From: Cryptomeria japonica
Taxonomy: Eukaryota > Streptophyta > Pinopsida > Cupressales > Cupressaceae
Length of the DNA stretch: 64,000 nt
Assembly: GCF_030272615.1 (NCBI RefSeq)
Contig: NC_081407.1
Coordinates: forward strand, 136,840,897-136,904,896
Reading direction: 5' to 3'
The position numbers and the translations under genes are program-made. Below are positions 11,086 through 21,978 of this stretch, piece after piece (positions within the stretch are counted from its first letter, which is position 1; every line of letters starts with the position of its first letter). The notes beneath the pieces are model-generated. The model was not told the DNA's origin. It was given only the letters and a program-made list of their open reading frames with translations, and did not search any database.

Positions 11086-12249
11086 ATCCTAATTCTGATT
11101 ATTCATGGTTAGATCTGAAAAATTTGCTTCCTTAATTACATTTCCATGTTTGATCTTTTGCAAATTTTAGAGGTTGATTGCATAAAAACCCTAAAATTTT
11201 CTTTTTAGTAATTGAGCTTGTGAAATGTTTAATTGTTAATGCTTGTTTCAGATCTACCCTTCTATTGCAAATTGTCAATTCATATTTGTGCTTTAATTCT
11301 GAAAATTAAGTGGTTAAATGTCAAAACCCTAATTTTTAAGACCTCCTTGATTCAACCTTTGACTGATAATTTCACTAATCAAAACACTTCCAAATCGGCT
11401 GTAACTTTGGATTCCGCAATAAAATCACAATATCTTTCATCCCTGAAAATTTGGAAAAAAGTTGCGAGGACCGTGTGCACCCCGAGTGCCATCGTCCCTG
11501 ACATTTTTTCCGAAATTTCGGGAGCTAGATCTTACTGTATTTTTCTACTAAAATCCAGAATTTTGGCTGATTTTATCAATTTTAACACCTTCAAAATTAA
11601 AGTCAAAGTTGGTCTAGCGATTGCTGGGATTGAGGCTTCTAATCATTCAAAAATTGTTGAAATTGAAATTCATATCAAACTTGTGTTCCTTACTATACTA
11701 AATCTGAAAAGTGTGTTAGCATTCATTCGAAATTTCAGTGTTTTATTCAAATTTTTACAATTTGTGACTTTTGAAATTAAGTGTTTAATTGCAACAACCT
11801 TGATTTCCATTTTCAAAAATCAAATTTTGCATGAAATCGAGTCAACTTTTAAATTTTGAAACTTGCATTGCTTTCAGCATTCCCTCTAAAATCATAAAAT
11901 TCAAAATTTCAGTTTCCCCCTCTTTTTCAATATTCAAATTTTACATTTTTCAACAATCTTGGTAGGGTTCAATTTTGAGATTGCAACTTTAATTTGGCCT
12001 ATCTACAGATCTTAAAATCACTCAATTTTTTCAGATTAGCTTTAAAATCATCATAACTTTCATCCCTGAAAAATTTCAAAAAAAGTTGCGAGGACCGTGT
12101 GCACTCCGTTCGCCACGGTCCCGGACATTTTTTCCGAAATTTCGAGAGATTGTCCTGATTGCATTTAACAGCTTAAATCTAGGAGATTGGCTGATTTTAT
12201 TGAAATTTGCTACCACTAAAATTCAAAATCTTCTCTCTCTCTTTAGTGC
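11086..12249 (+). other. Leader with two copies of a repeated hairpin module
   Basis: No convincing gene. Two diverged copies of a roughly 170-200 bp unit occupy about 11400-11600 and 12035-12210. Each has 'cttcatccctgaaaa', 'gttgcgaggaccgtgtgcac', 'ttttttccgaaatttcg' and 'ttggctgatttta' in the same order. In the second copy GGACCGTG (12092-12099) and CACGGTCC (12114-12121) can pair perfectly. A 208-codon open frame at 11233-11859 has no family signature and I do not call it a gene. Confidence 0.7.
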
Positions 12250-14826
12250 ATGAGTTTTACAACAATAAGTCCTACTTACACTATTCCTGTTAGACGAAGC
12301 CTTAGAATTAAGTCTTTCCAAGGTGTAATTACCGAGGAGATGGAACCTAATTTGAATGGCCTTTTTAACAAGGACATGGGTAATTCCTCTAATCCTCTTA
12401 ATGATGAAGAAGCTCTCCATGAGGTTTCTGTAGAACAACTTTCAAAATTGGATAACCAATTTGATGATTTTCGACAATGGATGTCTCAAGAATACCCTGA
12501 TAGTCAAGCTCTTCCTTTAATTGAGGGTCTAAAATGTATGGTTCAAAGTGATAAGAATGGAATTGATATTTTGCGTGGTATTGTACACATTGTGGATTCG
12601 AATGTGATGCCTATGAAAAGTTGTGCCGAAACTTTAGGTTATACACAACCTCCTACTCAAGTTAATCATTCTATTCCTTTGACAACTTCTATTGCTAGTA
12701 TACCTACTTTTACATCAAACATAATGACTACTTCAACACAAGACATTCCTCCTATGATCACTAGTCATGGGGGCAATCCTTCTTCTTCAATCAACCCGCT
12801 TCCTTCATTCAATCCAACTTCTTCATTCATTCCTTCAATGAGTGTTCCTCTTATATCTCCACAAATGAACATGATGCAAGGGGGCAATTCATTTAACTCT
12901 TCCATTCCTCCTTGTAGTGTTCCTCCTTTCCAATCATCTCCTATGACTAACTACCATAGTGTCCCACCATTAACTCTTCGACTGAAGCGACCATCACAAT
13001 CTAACACGTCTAATATGAACTCTTCGACTGAAGCGACCATTAACAATCTTGCACAAACTGTCTCTTCTTTACAGCAACAAATTGCCTCTATGAATCAATC
13101 TAAGTTTAGTGTGCCCATATTTGATGTTGCGAGCCCACTTTCTCTTGACATTGTTCGAGCTATCCCCCCTAAACATGTTGAAATTCTGCATTTGGAGCTT
13201 TATAATGGTAAGGGTGATCCTCTAACACATGTTAAGACCTTTCAAACCATATGTACTGATTTTGCTTATGACCAAAGGTTGCTTGCAAAACTGTTTACTA
13301 GAACATTAAGAGATAAAGCCCTACAATGGTATTGCTCATTGCCTTCTTATTCTATTTCTTCTTTCGAACAACTTGCAAATGCTTTTATTCAACAATTTGA
13401 AAACAATATAAGTCCTAAAGTCACTTTGATTGATTTAATACATTGTAAACAAGGTGTTAAAGAAAAAGTGACTGATTTCATTGGTAGATATAAGCATTTG
13501 TATTCTCAAATCTCTTTTCCAGTGCCTGACAATGATATTCAAAGAATCTTTATTTCTAATTTACAAAAAGATATTAGAGAAAAACTCCTGTTTTCTGAGT
13601 TTACTTCTTTCCAACAGTTGTGCGCCACTCTTCACAATTATCAACTGACTGTGAGTCAAATGGAACAAGCAAATCCTATGACTCCGAGTGATAAGGGTGA
13701 TAGTAGTCAACAACCATTTGGGAAGTTTAAACCGAACAGAGAGTCCATTAAATTCAATGAACACATCATCAACAACAATGTGAATGCGACATCAGGTGTG
13801 CCTCCTATTTCTAAGTTTTTCAAGAAAGAAAGAAAGTTTACTCCTTTGAATGAATCATTGCATAGTATTATGAATAAGTTATTGGAACAAAATGTGCTTA
13901 CTCTTCCTCCTATAAGGCAAATAGACCCTGCAAAGATTAATTCACCCTATTTTGATAACAAATCTTTTTGTCAATTTCATCGTCATCCTGGGCATGATAC
14001 TGAAAAATGTTTTGCTTTAAAGGGTAAAATTCAAGATTTGATTGATAATAATACTATCTCTGTTTCTGGTGTGAATGATAAAGGCAACACATCTGTAGCT
14101 CCTCCTAACCAAAATCTTCAGATTTTTACTGATCCATTACCTTCTCATACCTCTAATGCGATTAATACTACTGATTCCTCTGTCTCACCTGATGATCTTG
14201 TGTCCATGACTCCGAATGTGATTAACTTTGTAGAGCAGCAGAAAATCCCTAAAGATCCTTCCATCACCTTTGATTCTAGTGAAACTATCATGGCACCTGA
14301 TGGTTCTTTATATATAGTTGCAAAAGTCAAGAATACACCTTGCCGTGGAGTGCTTATTGATCCATCTTGTATGGTTAATATCATTACTGAGGAATTCCTT
14401 TTTACTTTGCAATTGAATCAAGTGATCTATGATGAAACAAATGTGGTTGTGAAACTATTTGATGCATTTTCTTCTCCTGCAATTGGTTCTATTACATTAC
14501 CTATTGAGGTCCATAACAAATCCCTTGATGTGGACTTTGCTATTATTCCATCATCCGAACAATTTCGTGTGAAGCTAGGCTATCCTTGGCTATCTTCCAT
14601 GAAAGCTATTGCTTCTCCTATTCATAAGTGTCTGAAATTTCCCCATAATGGTGAAGTTGTTACTATCAATCATAGTCTCTTTAAACCAGCTGAAAGAACT
14701 TCTAGCGTTCCTATTGATTACTTTTGGCCTAAACAATTCCAATCTCTTCCTCCACGAAGTGATCATCTTTTCAAATCTTATCAAAAGTGGAAAAAAGATA
14801 TGATCCTATCTCTAAGTGAACCTTGA
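12250..14826 (+). CDS. Gag-protease polyprotein of the non-autonomous Gypsy element
   Basis: 858 codons. Residues 1-280 are Ser/Thr/Pro/Asn-rich with no clear domain. The gag capsid domain lies around residues 310-480 (LYNGKGDPLTHVKTF, ALQWYCSLP, RYKHLYSQI). A zinc-like motif at about 576-589 reads CQFHRHPGHDTEKC. A retropepsin-like domain occupies about 670-830; the active-site loop reads IDPSCMVN instead of the usual Asp-Ser/Thr-Gly, so cleavage activity is doubtful, and it ends with 'GYPWLSSMKA'. Start chosen at the first ATG at the end of the leader. The frame stops inside a 23-bp tandem duplication (14801-14846), so it was probably longer. Gag would package the RNA. Confidence 0.88.
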   Translation: MSFTTISPTYTIPVRRSLRIKSFQGVITEEMEPNLNGLFNKDMGNSSNPLNDEEALHEVSVEQLSKLDNQFDDFRQWMSQEYPDSQALPLIEGLKCMVQSDKNGIDILRGIVHIVDSNVMPMKSCAETLGYTQPPTQVNHSIPLTTSIASIPTFTSNIMTTSTQDIPPMITSHGGNPSSSINPLPSFNPTSSFIPSMSVPLISPQMNMMQGGNSFNSSIPPCSVPPFQSSPMTNYHSVPPLTLRLKRPSQSNTSNMNSSTEATINNLAQTVSSLQQQIASMNQSKFSVPIFDVASPLSLDIVRAIPPKHVEILHLELYNGKGDPLTHVKTFQTICTDFAYDQRLLAKLFTRTLRDKALQWYCSLPSYSISSFEQLANAFIQQFENNISPKVTLIDLIHCKQGVKEKVTDFIGRYKHLYSQISFPVPDNDIQRIFISNLQKDIREKLLFSEFTSFQQLCATLHNYQLTVSQMEQANPMTPSDKGDSSQQPFGKFKPNRESIKFNEHIINNNVNATSGVPPISKFFKKERKFTPLNESLHSIMNKLLEQNVLTLPPIRQIDPAKINSPYFDNKSFCQFHRHPGHDTEKCFALKGKIQDLIDNNTISVSGVNDKGNTSVAPPNQNLQIFTDPLPSHTSNAINTTDSSVSPDDLVSMTPNVINFVEQQKIPKDPSITFDSSETIMAPDGSLYIVAKVKNTPCRGVLIDPSCMVNIITEEFLFTLQLNQVIYDETNVVVKLFDAFSSPAIGSITLPIEVHNKSLDVDFAIIPSSEQFRVKLGYPWLSSMKAIASPIHKCLKFPHNGEVVTINHSLFKPAERTSSVPIDYFWPKQFQSLPPRSDHLFKSYQKWKKDMILSLSEP

Positions 14827-15701
14827 TCCTATCTCTAAGTGAACCTAGAACACCCAAACTTGACATTCCTATCATTCTTGAGAAGGAAGTTCTTCCTTTG
14901 AAAGATAAAACTAATGTCTTTCCTCAAGAAGATTCCCAACCCATCCCTATGGATGTGACTATGCCTATATCTAATAAACTTCCTAAGAGTAGATCTATAC
15001 CTCCTCGTCATGATGGACCTGGTCTCCTTCCTAAAATAAATATTCCTTCCTTATATGGAGCAGTTCCTCCTCCTTCCTCTTATGGAGAGAAGAGACCTTC
15101 CTCTTCTCCTATTATTCAACCTAAGAGACCACAACCTAAACACCCAAGTGATAAGGATGAGAACATTCCTCCTCCTCAATCTCCTCAACTTCCTACTAAG
15201 ACTAGACGAAATCGTTCTGCACGTGAACGCCGATGAAAGCGTCATCTTAGAGCTCAGGCAGCTGCTTCTCAAACTTTGCAATCCCCAAAAACACCTTCAG
15301 CTAGTATTATTCCATTTTCTCCTCAGCCGATGATTGAGCCGAAATCTCCTAAACATAAGATGCATGATGGTCTTGATCCTGTGCGAGTTAAAGATCCTAT
15401 TTTTATAAATCTTGATGATGACATAGATGAAAATGTTATTCATGATGAAAATGTTACTCTTGTTCATTCTGATAGTGAATATGAATATGTTGATGTTGAT
15501 AACCATCTATCTAACGAATTTTCTAAAGCACTTATCCTAGCTCCTAGACAAGAACACCGTGGCTTGGGATATGAACATAGCCCTTGTTTGGATCTTGTGA
15601 TAGCTCCATCTGCTATGTTGGATGTTCCTCCTCTAGCGTGTTTCCTACCTTCCCAAAATATTGATCAGCAAGATCGGGGGGTAGATGACATGCTAGACTA
15701 G
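14827..15701 (+). pseudogene. Proline-rich C-terminal extension, cut off by 23-bp duplication
   Basis: About 290 codons in the frame that follows the gag-protease if the duplicated 23 bp were counted once. It is rich in Pro, Ser and charged residues (PPRHDGPGLLP, PPPSSYGEK), followed by an acidic tail. One further in-frame TGA lies at 15234-15236. There is no RT, RNase H or integrase signature. This looks like the C-terminal tail of the same polyprotein, function unknown. Confidence 0.65.
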
Positions 15702-16440
15702 TTCATTAGCATAGCAGATTCTCTCCTCCTCTCTTTTGTTACTTCTTCTATGTGTTATTCTCATTCTTCTATTTGTTGTCCTTAGTGTTGTCTACTTGAG
15801 GATGATGCAAAGCATTGAGATCTCTTTTGGTCTCTCTCATGTTGACTCAAAAGACACATGTGTTCCCTTCTTCTAGGTGACCTTCCTTGATTGGGGAATG
15901 AAGAACAATTATGCATACATACATATGATATACATGAATTATCATACAACATACTGACCCCGAGGAAAGCGAAGTCACCTTGTGCTTTGTGTTTTGTGTC
16001 TATTATCCTTGGGCTTATCTCACACTTGGGGGCTAAATCCTTGTGATAATGTGCTCCTTTCTCATCTCTTATATGTATCACTACCTTAAAGAAATCACCC
16101 CCGGTGAGGCATGTGCGATCACTTTAACGTAGGGGGCATACATCCCCTTCATATCTTTTCAAGATACTTGAAAATTTCTTGACAAATTTAGCTTTGCCTT
16201 GAAAATTTTTGATATCTTTCTTGCATGACTCATAGTGAGGGAACCTTACTACTGATAGTCATGGTTCTCCCTTGTGATCTTCCCTTTTACTTTGTCAATC
16301 AAAGTCATAAGATCCTTAGTCCACTGGGGGCTTGGTGTATCTTGCCTCCTTGACGTGGTGAAAGTTTTTCAATGTTGTTTCCTTGTACTTTATCAAAAGT
16401 ATGAGCGTACGCTTATACTCTCGCTAAAGTGGGGGCTAAA
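15702..16440 (+). other. 3' untranslated tail and polypurine tract
   Basis: Non-coding; aligns with 471-999. The tract AAAGTGGGGGCTAAA ends at 16440 immediately before the 3' LTR and is the likely plus-strand primer. Confidence 0.75.
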
Positions 16441-17683
16441 TGTAGCATCCTAAAATTGCAACACTTGCAATTTCGACTGCATTTGGGTCTTCACGATGGC
16501 GGCGCAACGTTAAACCTGAATGGAGACCCTGAAACCTGTTTACGACACCAAAAACTGCATTTTTCAGCACCCTGGCCTGATCCTCCTTGCACCCTGCTAT
16601 CCTTGGAGGTGGGACCATGGCACCCAGTGCCCTGGTCCTTTAGGACTAGGGCGCCCAGTGCCCTGGTCCCCCAGGACCATGGCACCCAGCACGCTGGTCC
16701 CTGGCCCTATTTTGGGCCCGGTCTCTTATGGGGCTTCGGGTCTTTAAGTTTGCAAATTGGAAAATATTGTTTCCTGGTCGGCCCAAGGTCAGGAAAATCA
16801 GTCTATCAGCCCTAATTAACAAGTATATAAACTACATTTCCTCTCCCATTTGAGAGGGTGGAAAAAGAGGAAAAACATATGTGTGCAAAAGGCGGAAGCG
16901 ATATTCAAACATTCAAACATTCAAGCATTCAAGCATTCCTTCAAACAATTGAGCATTCTAAGTCTCCATTCAAGGCTAGGTGTTGCATTCAAGACAAGGA
17001 TTCAACCATTGAAGAGGAGATCACATACAACATACAACATACAACATACATTACACCTTCGCATGTAAGAATACAAACATTCTTACAACAAGGTATCAGT
17101 ACTTGTTTACATTACAAACATTTACATTTACAACATTCTCATTTCTTGGTTAATTCCAAAACTGGGGTTTGACCTAAAGGCAAACCCCTAATCCCTAACC
17201 CCCCAATTGTCCTCTCTTTTCTGTGTGTAGGTTGTAGGTACGCGGCTGTAATTGAAGATCTGGAATCCTTGTGCAGAGACGAACAGATCCACCTTCGTTT
17301 CACGAATTTTTCGGAGGACCATGTGCACGCCGGGCGCCATCGTCCCATCAACTTTCACTCAAATTTGCAGAACAACACTATCTCGACATTTTACTACTAA
17401 TTCCAGGTCCGCAGCTTCATCCCGTATCCCTATCTCTATTTACAAGCGAATCTTTCTTGCTTCTACATTCTTTACAAAAGAGGGTATCCTTGATGTCACA
17501 ACCCTTGAAACTCATTTAGAATCCAATCTTGTATTGTGTGGGATTGGATCTTGTGGGTTTCAACCCCTCTTTTGAATGTAAAGTCTCTCCTAAGTGAAAA
17601 CCATCAACCCTAGTGACTCTCCCTTCTCTCTCCTTGGAGTTGGGGAGGGGAGAACAACTAGGGTTCGATTTTTCCGCTTTACA
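16441..17683 (+). repeat. 3' LTR of the nested gag-only element
   Basis: Starts TGTAGCATCC, ends CCGCTTTACA, 1,243 bp. It is 37 bp shorter than the 5' LTR. One 7-bp repeat unit fewer near 17030 accounts for 7 bp. A 30-bp deletion near 17463 between two TCTACAT direct repeats accounts for the remaining 30. Confidence 0.92.
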
Positions 17684-17688
17684 GGAGT
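17684..17688. repeat. Target-site duplication, right (GGAGT)
   Basis: Exact copy of 9779-9783, directly after the LTR-terminal ACA. Confidence 0.9.
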
Positions 17689-18528
17689 TAGTTTTAACAA
17701 ATATGAGATATTTTGAGAGCCGTTTCCATAGGAAGGAAGGAGATATTTCTTGCAGTTATGAAAAAGGGACACATGGCATGTTCTGATGGATTCTGATCTT
17801 TTTCCCTCTCCTTTTCCCAATTCTTCTCAATTGTAGGGGTTCCAATTTTTGAGAAATTTTCTAAGGGAGATTTCCATGAGGGGTTCGAGTTTGGTGAATT
17901 TTAATTTTATGAGTTGTAATTATTGATGTTCTCTTTCTTTCTGTCATGGAATAGATACGTTTAACTGCAAATTCTTAGTTGCAGGCCATATATATGCAAG
18001 GCATATATACATTTCCATTGGATTGTCTTCAGGCATTTTTTCAATTTTAATAAATTCAGTTTGCAAGGGATTTTCAATTTATCTTCTCCAAGGGAGAGTG
18101 TATTTCCTGTTCTTAGGCATCCTTTACATAAAGGATTTAAATTCAATGAGAAAAAATTGGGAATTCTAAATTAATGTTTGGATTTGTATGATCTTTTGAT
18201 TTGAAGTTCAGAATGTATTAATGCCAGACATTAATACAGGGATATATTTTTAGTGAATTTGATCTGCATCTTGGATTTTGTTTGTGGCCATTTGTGTTGA
18301 CTCTATGCCCAAATAAAGGCACTGATCTATTACAATTAGAAGTTATTTGCATAAGAAATTTAAAATCAAATCAGAATATCTTTTGTTTTCTATTCTATGG
18401 TAGTGTCTTTCCATCTCATGATTCAAACATTGTTGAGTTGTCAAAGTAGATTTAGCCTATCTACAGTACCCTCCTTGTTTTTGAACCGTTTATGAGATCT
18501 ATCTGCTTTATTGATGTTGTCATAGGTT
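17689..18528 (+). repeat. LTR of family X, copy 1, right part
   Basis: Continues the X LTR at 'tagttttaacaaatatgaga', matching 63718 onward and the solo copy. It stops at 'gatgttgtcatagg', about 190 bp short of the X terminus known from 37748, where the unknown-ORF fragment begins. No gene. Confidence 0.8.
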
Positions 18529-21059
18529 TGCTATGGATTTATTACTGATGCTATCCATGGAGGGTTGATAGGAATAAAGAATGGAAAGGTTGATAGGCCT
18601 TTCAGATGGTATTCATTCCTCATGCATCTATTTTTATTCAAAGGTGTTGATTACTTTGCAAGTGGAATGGACCTTACAAAAGAGAAATACGGAGAAAAAA
18701 TGTCAGTGCAACTATGGAGTACAGTGCTGTCATGGGACAAAGATGATGCTAGTTTCTTAAAATTTGATAAATGTTTTGCATCAAAGATTAGAACTCTCCT
18801 CTGTTCAGAATACCCAAGAATCCCCAAGGTTCTTTTGGAATTTATTAGACCAAAAGAATTTGCAGAAAGTATAAATATTGTTCATAATTAGGGTGATATT
18901 TACTTATACCCTATCTCCACAGTATTCAGATTATTTGGTTTCAGAGGCACTCCATTCTTATTGCCCTATTAGGTCCCTCTCAAAGTGGGATTTGCAGAAG
19001 TCCTTAGACAAATTGGTAGTGTGCAAGAGGCAGAGCTGACAGGCAAGGGTAAAGGGACTATTTTCCCTACGGTTACTATAGCCCATCAATTTGTAATAAC
19101 CAAGGGAGGTTGGAATTGTTTTGAGGATTTTATCAAACCTTATCATTTGTCAACTACAATATCCAAGTGTGCCGATCCAGAAGATTTCTTCAATGACATG
19201 TTTAGAAAGAGAGCAGTGTGTAGAGGTAGACCCCATCAATTTCAGTTTCCTGAAGACCTCATTAGAAATGAGTTTGATCTAGATGAGCAGGAGCTGAGGA
19301 AGGAAAAATGGGTGGCTTATAAAAAAGCCTTAGATTTTGTACATCAGTTTGATACCAGCTATGACCCATTGTCTAGCTTTTTCCATTTTGAGGAGAAAAT
19401 AAAATTTCTAATTCTTTGCTTTGAGGATGTAATGCAGACTCTGAAAGAAAAGAGGGGGGTTGTGGTTAAAAACAACCCTGAAAAGGCAAGAATGGTTCTA
19501 AGCAGGTCTGCCCTCACTAGAGAAATCCCTCCTGGGGACTATACATTGCACAAGAAGTCTAATTATAGTGTGTTGATGCCTACAACAGGGGGGCCCTCTA
19601 CCTCTAAAGGATATAGGAAGATACAAGATGTCATTTAATCCAAGAGAGCCCAAACAAGTAGAGAGTAGAAAAAGAGATACAATCTGATACACCCTTGTAC
19701 TCTCCATCCCAATCCCCTATTCATATAGGAGATGAACAGGCAGCAGCTGAGTAGCTGATATAGTTAGGTAGCCTTGGAGAAATAGCCTACACATATGATG
19801 AAGTGGAAGAAGGAATGCCAGAAGAGCCCCTTGCTACTAAGATGAACATGACTACCAATGAGTTTAAGGGCCAGGAGCGAGATCTTGAGATCAAACAGGC
19901 CAGTGAAGACTTCTTGGCTGACAATAACTTTGTTACATCAGGAGCATTCATGCAATTTGTATGGAAGCAAAATATTGACAAATACAATGCAAGATGTGAG
20001 AAGAGAAAAGGTGAGAAACCTAACAAAGATCCAACTCTGGTGGAGGAGGAAATAAAGAAAGAAATGATGGATGAGTTTAAGACCATCACTCCTGAGCAAG
20101 GAAGAGATATGGTGGCACAAGTTGGAGTACTCATTTTCCCTAACTAGGTCATAGCAGATGCCTTGGTATTCGAGGCAGTGAGGAAAGAAACTAAACCCAT
20201 GGAGGGAATCACTTTTAGCAAAGACAATGTTGCATTGGTCATGTGGTCCCTCAAAAGAGATGAAAATAGGAGAAATAAGGACACCCCAGGGTCAAGTTAC
20301 CTTGGTGGAATGATAGTAAAAATAGTGCAAAACACAAGGGTGGTGGAAGCTGCTAGCACTGTGATAGAGACTGCAAAATTTAGTGTTGCAGTAGCAGAAA
20401 GGGAAGCTAAGGAAAAAGAAGGCCTCCAAGTCAAGTTGGAGACAATTTTGAAGGCTTACAACAGTGCTAAGGAAGAGGTAAGAGGTAAAGATAGCATCAT
20501 TGCTAAGCTGCAAAGCCAGTTGACAGGACAGTATCATCAAGGTGAGTCTTCAACACTGATGATCTCCTCTTCTCTTACAAGACCTCCACCTACCAGCCCC
20601 ATCATTGAGTTCCCACCATCTCCAACACCTTCTAGCTCCCAAATGGTTGAGATTACTCCCCAAGAATTGGAGAATTTAAAATAGGCTCAGGCCTTGTATG
20701 CAAAGAAGTATGAAGAAAGAGTAAGGGCTACTATTTTAAGTTTTGCAGATACCATGAGTGCCTCACTGTTATATAACAACATAAGAAAGATTTTGGATAT
20801 GTGAAATGAGCTTAATGGAGATAAGGCCATTTTGACGCCTATTTTTGACAAGTGGAAGCCTAGAGAGTAGGACTTCGAGCTTATTTGTGTATCTTATGAT
20901 GAAGCAGGGGCTGATCCTATCATCAAATCCACTTGTGACACCACCAAGGACTTAGTAAAATTGGCAGAAGGGGTGGATAATGCTGACAGGAAAATCAACT
21001 TGTACAAAAAGGAGTACACTGATCAGGTTTTTGAATTAATTACAAGAGTTTTTGTTAGC
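18529..21059 (+). pseudogene. Inverted fragment of the Y-LTR reading frame
   Basis: Translates on the plus strand to the middle and C-terminal parts of the protein also found at 21979-25620 and 40141-43782 on the minus strand. It begins near 'FITDAIHGGLIGIKNGK' and ends at 'FELITRVFVS'. Open pieces are 18565-18891, 18985-19638, 19803-20147 and 20163-20684, with one net frameshift between 19638 and 19803 and several stops. Both ends are abrupt: X LTR on the left, the end of LTR Y1 on the right. Function unknown. Confidence 0.85.
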
Positions 21060-21978
21060 TTCACTTCAACATCCTTATAATAATATGATTAACTCTGTGC
21101 AAAAGAGATATTAAAGGGAAGGAAACTCTTAGGACAACATATGACAAGGTTTGATTTAACCTTCTACACTTCGGACCTGCTCAGAGTCCAGGCGGGTATA
21201 CCTTTGTGAACTAAATTGACACTTTAAAAGATAAATCCACAACAAACGAGTCCAGAAAACCAGTGTATTTAATCACCTTGAAACTAACTAAAACAAAGGA
21301 ATGAAAATTATACTCATATTCAGTATTTGACCTACAAAACATGTAATAGACAACCTCGATCTATACCAGTGCTTTATCCAAGGTCATAGAGTCATCTAAG
21401 TTCAAACAATACTCCCATAGTCAAATATCTATACATATCCCATTAGTCAGCTTATGTAGATCCCTATATATGCTTGACACATATAAGAATTTATGCTTAC
21501 CAAAGTAAACTATGCTCATCAAGATTCAAAATATCTCACAAGGAATTTACTGGTAGAAGTGATCCCCACATATTTAATTTCCCTCCTAAAGAGAAAAGCT
21601 AGCAAACACATCTACTGAAAGTTGCCTTACAACCCCTATTCAAACGAAATAACCCTAGATTATTTAGAGTGAAACAGTAAACACATGCAAACACATTTGA
21701 AGACAACACAAAGTTTTACTCAAAACCGATGGTCTGTATATTGATATTCTTCTTCGAAAAAGTATTACAAGAAACCTTCGAATATTCTCCATTAAAATTT
21801 GGAAAAGCTCAGATAAATTTATGTAGCGTTTTCTTACAATTCTTTACGATCATCTTTCTATTAGTCCTGGTATCCATTTATAACAATATGGATGCACATA
21901 GCTTCGAACTTTCCTAGGAGAATTTGTTACAATCATTTCTTCTCAAGAAGAAGTTACAAAGATCTTTTACAAAAATAG

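Larger units (their letters stand above)
9784..17683 (+). mobile_element. Complete non-autonomous Gypsy element (gag-protease only)
   Basis: A 7.9-kb element with two TG...CA LTRs, PBS region, leader, a gag-protease reading frame, a proline-rich extension, a polypurine tract and a perfect 5-bp TSD. No RT, RNase H or integrase is present between 12250 and 16440, so it needs enzymes from another element. Gag and protease wording (GYPWLSSMKA, CLKFP) resembles the Tat-type Gypsy group. The two LTRs differ by roughly 37 substitutions by my hand count (about 3%), almost all transitions, so it is younger than its host X LTR. Confidence 0.92.

Noticed and set aside
11233-11859. 208-codon open frame in the leader of the gag-only element
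   Set aside because: Composition follows the AT-rich leader, no domain is seen, and it spans a repeated hairpin module. No second copy supports it.
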